Shown: piece after piece, positions 1-5,824 of the stretch
How the letters are laid out: each line of letters starts with the position of its first letter
Position numbering within the stretch: position 1 is the first letter of the stretch
Notes under the pieces: generated by a model
Told to the model about the DNA's origin: nothing
Database searches by the model: none
What the model saw: only the letters and a program-made list of their open reading frames with translations
Origin: an uncultured Clostridium sp.
GTDB lineage: Bacteria > Bacillota > Clostridia > Clostridiales > Clostridiaceae
DNA length: 6,268 bases
Reading direction: 5' to 3'
NCBI GenBank assembly: GCA_946575275.1
Contig: CAMNZV010000106.1
Coordinates: forward strand, 1 to 6,268
Translations under genes and position numbers: made by a program

Positions 1-10
1 CAAAATAATT

Positions 11-16
11 CCTCCT
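11..16 (-). promoter_or_regulatory. Shine-Dalgarno of a gene starting at or beyond the left edge
   Basis: Minus strand AGGAGG, a full anti-16S match, followed by AATTATT and then TTG at positions 3-1. A TTG start would have 7-nt spacing; an ATG just outside the window is the alternative. It shows that a further gene in the same direction follows the bacteriocin gene. In lactococcin 972 loci that gene is usually a multi-pass membrane protein followed by an ABC ATPase, but nothing of its coding sequence is visible here. Confidence 0.6.
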
Positions 17-20
17 ATTT

Positions 21-53
21 AATAAGGGATACAATTTTATTGTATCCCTTATT
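21..53 (-). terminator. Perfect 15-bp hairpin after the bacteriocin gene, probable attenuator or mRNA-end stabiliser
   Basis: The arm AATAAGGGATACAAT pairs perfectly with ATTGTATCCCTTATT around a 3-nt loop, starting about 20 nt after the bacteriocin stop codon. On the minus strand the 3' foot is followed by AAATAGGAGG rather than a T tract, so it is not a classical strong intrinsic terminator. Because the next gene's ribosome site lies 4 nt beyond the stem, it more likely gives partial termination or protects the 3' end of a processed bacteriocin mRNA. Either would give more bacteriocin than downstream product. That role is inferred; the hairpin itself is seen. Confidence 0.7.
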
Positions 54-72
54 CACTAAATATCAGATGATT

Positions 73-384
73 TTAATATACGAAACTATAACTCACATAT
101 TTGTTAGGTGATTTTGTTGAATTTCCATTTGCACATGTTGTTCCTAACCCAGTGATACTTTTATTTATTATTCCATTTGCGTCTCCTGCAGTTGTATAAT
201 GTCTCCTAGTTCCATGATAATAATATGAGTATGCCATATAATAACTACCATTTTTATTAATTCCCGAATTCCATGTCCCCCCATTTTCCCTTGTAACTGA
301 ACTATAAGCTAGCGCTGTTACTGCTGTGGTTGCCATACTTACAACTACCAATCCAGTTGCAATTAATGTTTTGAATTTTTTCAT
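73..384 (-). CDS. Lactococcin 972-family secreted bacteriocin
   Basis: This 103-residue precursor belongs by inspection to the lactococcin 972 family, secreted bacteriocins that block septum formation by binding lipid II in the founding member. It has a Sec signal peptide: a KKFK n-region, a hydrophobic core at about residues 7-22, and an ALA cleavage motif at 24-26, leaving a mature peptide of about 77 residues. Family hallmarks are GGTWNSG (35-41), the tyrosine-rich SYYYHGTRRHY (53-63) matching the family's YHGSKTH-like block, and an aromatic beta-strand end (YVSYSFVY). The single Cys (84) cannot form an internal disulphide. The mature form is about 11 residues longer than lactococcin 972, partly from extra residues before GGTW. 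ATG at 384 has GGGGA 6 nt upstream. It has its own promoter, and a downstream gene's ribosome site lies at the window edge. Target range and activity cannot be read from sequence. Confidence 0.85.
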   Translation of the reverse strand: MKKFKTLIATGLVVVSMATTAVTALAYSSVTRENGGTWNSGINKNGSYYMAYSYYYHGTRRHYTTAGDANGIINKSITGLGTTCANGNSTKSPNKYVSYSFVY

Positions 385-402
385 AAAATATCCCCTTTTT
401 AT

Positions 403-438
403 ATAATATTAAATTTCTATTATGTAATTTAATATTAT
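403..438. repeat. 13-bp perfect inverted repeat over the bacteriocin promoter
   Basis: ATAATATTAAATT (403-415) and AATTTAATATTAT (426-438) are exact inverted copies separated by 10 nt. On the minus strand the first arm covers most of the -10 hexamer (439-434) and the expected transcription start near 427, so it is placed as an operator rather than as an RNA hairpin, because most of one arm would not be transcribed. Its pure A/T content lowers the weight of the match. No known regulator motif is recognised. Confidence 0.5.
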
Positions 439-463
439 CTTACAAAAAAAACTTATATGTCAA
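434..463 (-). promoter_or_regulatory. Sigma-A-type promoter of the bacteriocin gene
   Basis: The -35 TTGACA (463-458) is a perfect consensus. The -10 GATAAT (439-434) matches 5 of 6, with an 18-nt spacer containing a run of eight T. The predicted start near 427 leaves a leader of about 43 nt before the ATG at 384. An alternative 17-nt spacing gives AGATAA, which is poorer. Confidence 0.65.
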
Positions 464-522
464 TATTTATTTGTAACTCTTTTCCTTATTTTTGTCTTAC
501 AAGCTTTTTTATCTTATGTCAA
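438..522 (-). repeat. Duplicated promoter-like element upstream of the bacteriocin gene
   Basis: TTGACATAAG (522-513) with TTGTAAGA (502-495) recurs as TTGACATATAAG (463-452) with TTGTAAGA (445-438), offset 59 bp. The inner distance between the two words is 20 in the upstream copy and 18 in the downstream copy. Only the downstream copy continues into a usable -10; the upstream one has TAAGAC at 17-nt spacing, a poor hexamer. It could be a decayed tandem promoter, a paired regulator site, or chance in AT-rich DNA. The rest of 385-570 shows no gene. Confidence 0.4.
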
Positions 523-570
523 CATTGATTTTAATTACTTTTTTTATAAATATAATCTAATATTCCACGT

Positions 571-611
571 AAAAAAACCTTGAAATGTGTATTAACATTT
601 CAAGGTTTTTT
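571..611 (-). terminator. Intrinsic terminator of ptsI
   Basis: ACCTTGAAATG (577-587) pairs perfectly with CATTTCAAGGT (596-606), extended by A/T pairs to about 16 bp, with an 8-nt loop. Read on the minus strand it starts 10 nt after the ptsI stop codon and ends in seven T (577-571). The plus-strand face also has a T run (606-611), but no plus-strand gene uses it. It separates ptsI from the bacteriocin transcription unit. Confidence 0.92.
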
Positions 612-621
612 ATTATATATT

Positions 622-2241
622 TTATTTTTGTTCAATCATTATCTTCTTTGCATTTAAAATTGATGTTGCACTCATTGAAAATTCATCAAGTCCATACTCA
701 ACTAAAGTTGGGATTGCTATTTCATCTCCTGCCATTTCTCCACACATACCAACCCATTTTCCTTCCTTATGAGCTCCATCTATTGTCATCTTAATTAATC
801 TTAAAACAGCTGGATGCATTGGGTTGTAAAGATATGAAACTTTTTCACTCATTCTATCTGCAGCTAGTGTATATTGAATTAAATCATTTGTTCCAATTGA
901 AAAGAAATCAACATGTTTAGCTAATTCATCTGCATATACTGCAGCAGCTGGAATTTCAACCATGATACCCCATTGAATTTTCTCGGAATATTCTTTTCCT
1001 TCTGCTTTTAATTCCTTTTTACATTCTTCTACAACTTCCTTTGCTTGAAGAAATTCTTCAAGTCCTGATATCATAGGAAACATTACACATAAAGTACCAT
1101 AAACAGAAGCTCTTAATAAAGCTCTTAATTGTACCTTAAATATTTCTTTTCTATCTAAACATAATCTTATAGCCCTGTACCCCAAAAATGGATTCATTTC
1201 TTCTGGTAATGGTAAATAAGGAAGTGTTTTGTCTCCACCAATATCCAATGTTCTAATTACAACTTGATTTCCATTCATTTTTTCTAAAACAAATTTATAA
1301 CTTTCAAATTGTTCATCTTCAGTTGGTGCAGAATCTCTGTCCATGTATAAGAATTCAGTTCTAAATAAACCAACTCCATCACCACCATTAGCTATTACAC
1401 CAAGTACATCTTCAGGTTTACCTATGTTGCCACATACTTCTATTCTCTTACCTGATTTTGTAGTTGTTTTAACATCTATTAATTTTTTTAATTCGTTTTG
1501 TTCTTTTTCAAAGGTCTCTTTCTTCTCTTTATATTCTTTTAATTGATCCTCTGTTGGATTAATAATTACATCACCATTAATACCATCAACTATAATCATA
1601 TCTCCATTTTTCACACATGAAGTAATATCACTTAGACCAAGTACAGCTGGAATTTCAAGAGTTCTTGCCATAATAGCTGCATGTGAAGTTCTTCCACCTA
1701 TGTTAGTAATAAATCCTATTACCTTTTCCTTATCAAGTTGTGCAGTATCTGAAGGTGTTAAATCATGTGCTACAACTACAGTATTTTTTTCAGTTATTGC
1801 AAAGGCATCTCCACCTTTACCTGCTAAATTTGATATAATTCTTGAAGATACATCTTTAATATCTGCTGCTCTTTCTTTCATATAAGCATCTTCCATAGAA
1901 TCAAATATAGCAACAAATGTATTTGTAACATTTTCCACAGCCTTCATAGCATTAATACTATTTGATTCAATTTCCATCATCATAGCACCTGTAAACTCAG
2001 GGTCATCTAATAATGTAATATGTGCCTCAAATACTTCTGCCTTTTCAACACCCATTTCAACTATAGCTTTTTCTTTTATTTTTTGTAATTGAACCTTTGA
2101 TGAATCCAATGATAATTGTAGACTTTCCTTTTCTTTTTCTATGTCATCTATTTTATTGTCTGAAATTATTATTTCCTCATGTTCTTGTAAAAATACTTTT
2201 CCAATTGCATATCCTTTTGATGCTGCAACGCCTTTTTTCAT
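622..2241 (-). CDS. ptsI: Phosphoenolpyruvate-protein phosphotransferase (PTS enzyme I)
   Basis: Cytoplasmic enzyme I takes phosphate from phosphoenolpyruvate and passes it to HPr, the first step of PTS sugar uptake. Domains in order: an N-terminal HPr-binding helical region, the phosphohistidine domain with GGRTSHAAIMAR (phospho-His 187), and the C-terminal PEP-binding TIM barrel. The barrel keeps GLFRTEF (Arg294), VIRTLDIGGDK (Arg330), MVEIPAA (Glu429), IGTNDLIQYTLAADR (Asp453, Arg463) and MCGEMAG (Cys500). At 539 residues it is about 35 shorter than E. coli enzyme I, lacking only the extreme C-terminal tail, which seems usual for clostridial forms. ATG at 2241 has AGGAGGA 7 nt upstream. 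It has its own promoter and terminator; ptsH is not next to it. A nonspecific PEP-synthase relative is excluded by length and motif set. Confidence 0.97.
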   Translation of the reverse strand: MKKGVAASKGYAIGKVFLQEHEEIIISDNKIDDIEKEKESLQLSLDSSKVQLQKIKEKAIVEMGVEKAEVFEAHITLLDDPEFTGAMMMEIESNSINAMKAVENVTNTFVAIFDSMEDAYMKERAADIKDVSSRIISNLAGKGGDAFAITEKNTVVVAHDLTPSDTAQLDKEKVIGFITNIGGRTSHAAIMARTLEIPAVLGLSDITSCVKNGDMIIVDGINGDVIINPTEDQLKEYKEKKETFEKEQNELKKLIDVKTTTKSGKRIEVCGNIGKPEDVLGVIANGGDGVGLFRTEFLYMDRDSAPTEDEQFESYKFVLEKMNGNQVVIRTLDIGGDKTLPYLPLPEEMNPFLGYRAIRLCLDRKEIFKVQLRALLRASVYGTLCVMFPMISGLEEFLQAKEVVEECKKELKAEGKEYSEKIQWGIMVEIPAAAVYADELAKHVDFFSIGTNDLIQYTLAADRMSEKVSYLYNPMHPAVLRLIKMTIDGAHKEGKWVGMCGEMAGDEIAIPTLVEYGLDEFSMSATSILNAKKIMIEQK

Positions 2242-2293
2242 ATATTAATCCTCCTAAAAATGATTATTTATTTAAACCTTTCCATACATCATA

Positions 2294-2324
2294 ATTATAT
2301 CACAGCTTCGTCAGGTTTCGTCAA
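2294..2324 (-). promoter_or_regulatory. Extended -10 promoter of ptsI with a TGACGAA direct repeat
   Basis: The -10 TATAAT (2299-2294) is perfect and preceded by TG at 2302-2301, giving an extended -10. TTGACG (2324-2319) sits 19 nt upstream, a long spacing that the TG motif may compensate. The heptamer TGACGAA occurs twice, at 2323-2317 and 2313-2307, exactly 10 bp apart, across the -35 and spacer. It is conspicuously G/C-richer than its surroundings and could be a regulator site on one DNA face. Expected start is near 2287, with a leader of about 45 nt. No convincing terminator lies between nrdB and this promoter, so nrd readthrough is possible. Confidence 0.7.
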
Positions 2325-2379
2325 ATAATTTACAAAAAATTAATGTTTATTTGAATTTTATAATTACTTTCAATTTATT

Positions 2380-3414
2380 TTATAAATCGTCAATTAAAGT
2401 GCTTGCCTTTGCATAAGCTGTCGATTTCGCTTCAAAAAAATCTGTTTTCACAGCATTTGCATTTGATAAAATATCAACCCATGAAGCAGGGTTATTTTCA
2501 TACCCTTCATAAAGCTTTGGTAATCCAATAGCTGTAAGTCTAAGGTTTCCTAAATATTTTATGTAATCTTCAATAAGTTTAGTATTTATTCCTTTGATAT
2601 TATTTCCAATTACATATTTACCCCAAGCAATTTCATTTTCAACGCCTGCCTTAACCATATCTGATAATTCCATCTTCATTTCTTTTGTAAATAATGAAGG
2701 TTCCTCTATTTGTAATTCTTTTATAATATTCATAAATAACCATAAATGAGTGTTTTCATCCCTATTAATATATCTTATCTCCTGTGCAGAACCTGGCATC
2801 TTACCATTTCTCTCTAAATTATAAAAAAACATAAATCCTGAATAGAAATATATTCCTTCCAAAATATAATTTGCCATTATTGCACGAAGGAAATTTTGTT
2901 TGCTTGGATTATCTATAAAATTATTATATAGGTCACCTATAAATCTATTTCTTTCTAGTAAAATTTTATCTTCTTTCCATTGATATAATATTTCATTACG
3001 CTTTTCTGGTGAGCATATTGAATCTAGCATATAGCTATAACTTTGTGAATGCAATGCCTCTTGAAAGGCCTGTATTGTTAAGCACAAGTTAACTTCACTT
3101 GCTGTAATATAATTTGAAATATTGCTTAAATTTGCAGTTTGTATAGAATCTAAAAATATTAAAAATGATAATATCTTATCATAGGCTTCTTTTTCATGAC
3201 CCAATAATTTTTTATAGTCCTTTGTATCCTGAGAAAGATTTATTTCTTCTGGAATCCAAAAATTATTCATCGCCTGCCTATACCAATCACTTACCCACTT
3301 ATACTTCATATTATTAAAATCATTTAGGTTTGTTGAATTTCCATTTATCATTCTTTTCTTGTTAATTTCTATATCACCAAATTCATTAAAAAGTTTTTTT
3401 CTGTTTATGTTCAT
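2380..3414 (-). CDS. nrdB: Class I ribonucleoside-diphosphate reductase, beta subunit
   Basis: This subunit houses the metal cofactor and tyrosyl radical that starts ribonucleotide reduction in the alpha subunit, supplying DNA precursors aerobically. All six carboxylate/histidine metal ligands can be placed by motif: Asp89 (FLDSIQ), Glu119 and His122 (QEALHSQSY), Glu186 (YILEGIYF), and Glu220 and His223 (RDENTH). The radical Tyr126 is present, so it is not a tyrosine-less class Ic form. Trp53 (NFWIPEE) and Asp219 fit the radical-transfer path, and Tyr334 in the C-terminal tail is a candidate for the subunit-bridging tyrosine. At 344 residues it is ordinary length. ATG at 3414 has AGGGGAT 6 nt upstream and follows the tandem TAA TAA stops of nrdA by 20 nt, so the two are co-transcribed. 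No nrdI or nrdH is adjacent, which makes class Ia more likely than Ib, although the metal cannot be told from sequence. Confidence 0.95.
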   Translation of the reverse strand: MNINRKKLFNEFGDIEINKKRMINGNSTNLNDFNNMKYKWVSDWYRQAMNNFWIPEEINLSQDTKDYKKLLGHEKEAYDKILSFLIFLDSIQTANLSNISNYITASEVNLCLTIQAFQEALHSQSYSYMLDSICSPEKRNEILYQWKEDKILLERNRFIGDLYNNFIDNPSKQNFLRAIMANYILEGIYFYSGFMFFYNLERNGKMPGSAQEIRYINRDENTHLWLFMNIIKELQIEEPSLFTKEMKMELSDMVKAGVENEIAWGKYVIGNNIKGINTKLIEDYIKYLGNLRLTAIGLPKLYEGYENNPASWVDILSNANAVKTDFFEAKSTAYAKASTLIDDL

Positions 3415-3434
3415 TTCAAAATCCCCTATCCTTA

Positions 3435-5666
3435 TTAAGCTGAACAGCTTTCACATTCCCCTATCATTAATGATTTGCTTCTAACATAATATATTGATTT
3501 TACGCCACATTCACAAGCAGTAATATATAAATTCATTATTTGTCTCATTGTATAGTTTGTTGTAATGTATAAATTAAAGGATTGCCCTTGATCTATATGC
3601 CTTTGCCTTATGCCATTTATTTTTACACATAAGCTTTGATCTATATTATAGGCTGAATTATAATACCAATAATTTTCTTCTGATAAATCAGGTGCAGTTT
3701 TAGGAACAATACTTCCCTTTTTCTCTTCAAGATAGAATCTTGACATAATAGGGTCTATCCCCTCACTAGTACCTGCAATTGTTGCTGTAGATCCATTAGG
3801 GGCAACTGCCATTATATATCCATTTCTTAAGCCATTTAAAGCTACTTCTTTTTTTAGTTTTTCCCATTCCTTTGAATTATATCCCCTCATTGAAAAATAT
3901 TCTCCACTTTCCCAATCAGAACCTTCAAAAACGGAATATCTTCCTTTTTCCTTTGCAATATTCATACTTGATTTTATAGCAAAATAATTGATTTTTTCAT
4001 ATATCTTATCTGCAAACTCATAATGATAATCATCAGTAAAGTGTATTTTATTGTTAACTAGCATATGATGATAACCACTTGTTCCAAGACCTATAGCTCT
4101 ATATTTTTTATTTGTTATCTCTGCATAGGGAACTGAATAATAATTAAGGTCTATTACATTATCCATAGCCCTAATTTGAGTTTCTACAACATAACTTAAT
4201 TCTTCATCATTATTTACATCAACCTTACCAAGAACAATTGATGATAAATTACACACAACATAATCTCCTGATTTTGATTTTTCAATAATATATTTATCTC
4301 CATTTTCATCTACAATTTCACTTGTCTCAATTATAGTAGGACTCATATTTTGCATTATTTCTGTACATAAATTAGAAGAATAAATCATACCCTTGTGCTT
4401 ATTAGGATTCATTTTATTTACTGTATCCCTAAAAAATGCAAAAGGTGTCCCAGTTTCTGCAGCACTTTTTATAATCAACCTTACTATTTCCTTAACTGCC
4501 ATTACACGTTTTGGTATTCTATCATCCTCTACACATTCGTAGTATCTTTTTTCCCATTCTTCTCCATAAAAATCCTCAAGAGAATAGCCTTTTGCTAGCT
4601 TTATTTCATGTGGACACATCATGTACCAATTTGAATCAATATCCTCCTTTGCAAGCCTCCAAAACAGATCTGGATAGCATACACCTGGAAAAACATCATG
4701 TGCTTTCTTTCTGTCATCACCATTATTAGTTCTTATTTGAAGAAATTCTGGTAAGTCCTTATGCCAAGAATCAAGCCATACTGCAACTGATCCATTTCTA
4801 ACACCTAATTGATCTACTGCAATTGCTGTATCGTTAAATAGCTTAACCCAAGGAATTACCCCTCCTGATGCACCTTTAAATCCTCTAATTGGAGCCCCAA
4901 GTGCCCTAATCTTTCCAACGTATATTCCCATTCCACCACCAAACTTAGATACCTTTGCAAAATCATCTAAGGATTTATATATTCCTTTTAAGCTATCATC
5001 AACTGTATCAATAAAACAAGAGCTTAATTGATAAAATGGCTTTCTTGCATTTGATATAGTTGGTGTTGCCATAGTTGCTTTTAAAGAACTTAACACATCA
5101 TAAAATCTTTTAGCCCATTTTACTCTATTTTCCTCTTTTTCTGGTATTGCTAAATGCATGGCAATACCCATAAACATTTGTTGTGGTAATTCTACAGGCT
5201 TCCTATTGTAATTTTGAATTAAATATCTGCTAGATAATAAATTTATCCCACTATAGGTAAATAAAAAATCTCTTTCTGGCTTTAATTCTAATTCTAATTC
5301 ATCTATATCTTCCTTTGAATAACTTTCAAGTATATACCTTCCATATAGTCCTTCATCTGTAAGTTCTTTTATAAAACCATATAAATCTTCATACATACCA
5401 TTATGTTCATCTAGATTCCTATTTTCTATAATTTCATCATATAATCTATAAATATATAAATTTGCTGATATATTTATCCACTTTGGCTCAGCATCTGTTG
5501 TTAACTCAAGTGCCACCTGTATTATTGAATCTCTCACTTCATTATCATTCATATCTGGTGTTAATATATGTTCCAACGCCTCATTTAATTTATCAACTGT
5601 ATATATATCTTCCCTATTTTGTATTACTCTTAATGCATCTTCACACATATCTTTTATTTTCTTCAA
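3435..5666 (-). CDS. nrdA: Class I ribonucleoside-diphosphate reductase, alpha subunit
   Basis: The catalytic subunit reduces ribonucleoside diphosphates to deoxyribonucleotides in the cytoplasm, with NrdB. Counting from TTG 5666 (743 residues), the active-site pair is Cys217 (LSSCF) and Cys472 (VVCNLSS); the thiyl Cys434 lies in SSNLCTE with Asn432 and Glu436; the radical-relay pair is Tyr726/Tyr727 (SIYYVR); and the re-reduction pair is Cys738/Cys741 in the CESC tail. Residues 1-70 match only the later part of an ATP cone. The beta-hairpin with its Lys-Arg-Asp-Gly-type motif is absent, and an in-frame stop at 5709-5711 rules out an upstream extension containing it. A GTG at 5684 would add six residues but has no ribosome site and lies inside an NrdR box, whereas TTG 5666 follows GGAGGGTGAT, so TTG is preferred. 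The gene ends in tandem TAA stops before nrdB. NrdE-like traits (CxxC tail) leave Ia versus Ib slightly open. Confidence 0.95.
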   Translation of the reverse strand: MKKIKDMCEDALRVIQNREDIYTVDKLNEALEHILTPDMNDNEVRDSIIQVALELTTDAEPKWINISANLYIYRLYDEIIENRNLDEHNGMYEDLYGFIKELTDEGLYGRYILESYSKEDIDELELELKPERDFLFTYSGINLLSSRYLIQNYNRKPVELPQQMFMGIAMHLAIPEKEENRVKWAKRFYDVLSSLKATMATPTISNARKPFYQLSSCFIDTVDDSLKGIYKSLDDFAKVSKFGGGMGIYVGKIRALGAPIRGFKGASGGVIPWVKLFNDTAIAVDQLGVRNGSVAVWLDSWHKDLPEFLQIRTNNGDDRKKAHDVFPGVCYPDLFWRLAKEDIDSNWYMMCPHEIKLAKGYSLEDFYGEEWEKRYYECVEDDRIPKRVMAVKEIVRLIIKSAAETGTPFAFFRDTVNKMNPNKHKGMIYSSNLCTEIMQNMSPTIIETSEIVDENGDKYIIEKSKSGDYVVCNLSSIVLGKVDVNNDEELSYVVETQIRAMDNVIDLNYYSVPYAEITNKKYRAIGLGTSGYHHMLVNNKIHFTDDYHYEFADKIYEKINYFAIKSSMNIAKEKGRYSVFEGSDWESGEYFSMRGYNSKEWEKLKKEVALNGLRNGYIMAVAPNGSTATIAGTSEGIDPIMSRFYLEEKKGSIVPKTAPDLSEENYWYYNSAYNIDQSLCVKINGIRQRHIDQGQSFNLYITTNYTMRQIMNLYITACECGVKSIYYVRSKSLMIGECESCSA

Positions 5667-5672
5667 ACTGTC

Positions 5673-5682
5673 ATCACCCTCC
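5673..5682 (-). promoter_or_regulatory. Shine-Dalgarno deciding the nrdA start (TTG 5666)
   Basis: GGAGGGTGAT on the minus strand closely matches the 16S anti-Shine-Dalgarno and lies about 10-11 nt before TTG 5666. It is inside the coding sequence if the GTG at 5684 is used, where it would serve no purpose. Spacing is slightly long, so the call is good but not certain. Confidence 0.65.
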
Positions 5683-5696
5683 ACAATATATTGTAT
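5681..5696. promoter_or_regulatory. NrdR box, promoter-downstream copy
   Basis: The core CAATATATTG (5684-5693) fits the NrdR consensus core CwAtATaTwG at every position, within the 12-bp perfect palindrome ACAATATATTGT (5683-5694). NrdR is the ATP/dATP-sensing repressor of bacterial ribonucleotide reductase genes. This copy lies downstream of the predicted transcription start and overlaps the GTG at 5684. Confidence 0.82.
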
Positions 5697-5710
5697 CCAT
5701 TTATCTTTTT

Positions 5711-5726
5711 ATACTACATATTGTAG
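5711..5726. promoter_or_regulatory. NrdR box overlapping the nrdA -10
   Basis: The core CTACATATTG (5714-5723) fits CwAnATaTwG, flanked by the inverted words ACTACA (5713-5718) and TGTAGT (5722-5727). It covers most of the -10 hexamer and the transcription start. Its distance from the other box is 30 bp core to core, about three helical turns, with 14 bp between the 16-mers. This is the tandem arrangement typical of NrdR operators. Confidence 0.8.
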
Positions 5727-5748
5727 TGCTATTTAGATATGATGTAAA
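5720..5748 (-). promoter_or_regulatory. Sigma-A promoter of the nrdAB operon
   Basis: -35 TTTACA (5748-5743) and -10 TACAAT (5725-5720) each match 5 of 6 with an ideal 17-nt spacer. Expected start is near 5713, giving a leader of about 46 nt to TTG 5666. The two NrdR boxes sit on the -10/start and just downstream, a layout fit for repression by blocking polymerase. Confidence 0.8.
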
Positions 5749-5824
5749 ATGTTAATTAGGTTAAAATAGTTATTAATAATTAGTTTTAATTAATAATTCT
5801 TCGTTTTCCTTGAAATTTCTAAGA

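Noticed and set aside
585..794. Plus-strand open frame overlapping the end of ptsI
   Set aside because: It begins inside the ptsI terminator, lies antisense to a clear gene, has no ribosome site and reads as a low-complexity Leu/His/Ser shadow.
1343..2294. Three plus-strand open frames antisense to ptsI (1343-1546, 1700-1885, 2097-2294)
   Set aside because: All are shadows of the strongly conserved ptsI frame, with no recognisable domain or start signals.
2335..2379. TTGAA/TTCAA hairpin plus T run after nrdB as a terminator
   Set aside because: Only a 5-bp A/T-rich stem with a 13-nt loop, and the T run lies well beyond the stem foot.
39..5698. Nine-base word ATTGTATCC shared by the left-edge hairpin (39-47) and the nrd operator (5690-5698)
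   Set aside because: The match does not extend further and the contexts differ; chance is sufficient in AT-rich DNA.
5674..5700. Eight-codon minus-strand reading frame ATG to TGA in the nrdA leader (MDTIYCGG)
   Set aside because: It has no ribosome site upstream, consists largely of the NrdR box and the nrdA Shine-Dalgarno, and has no attenuator-like codon run.
4395..5755. Plus-strand open frames antisense to nrdA (4395-4598, 4511-4729, 5462-5755)
   Set aside because: They overlap well-supported nrdA sequence, and the last one also crosses the nrd operator and promoter; composition is that of an antisense shadow.
5770..5796. Inverted repeat TTATTAAT/ATTAATAA after the kinase gene
   Set aside because: Pure A/T 8-bp stem with an 11-nt loop and no T tract; too weak to call a terminator.
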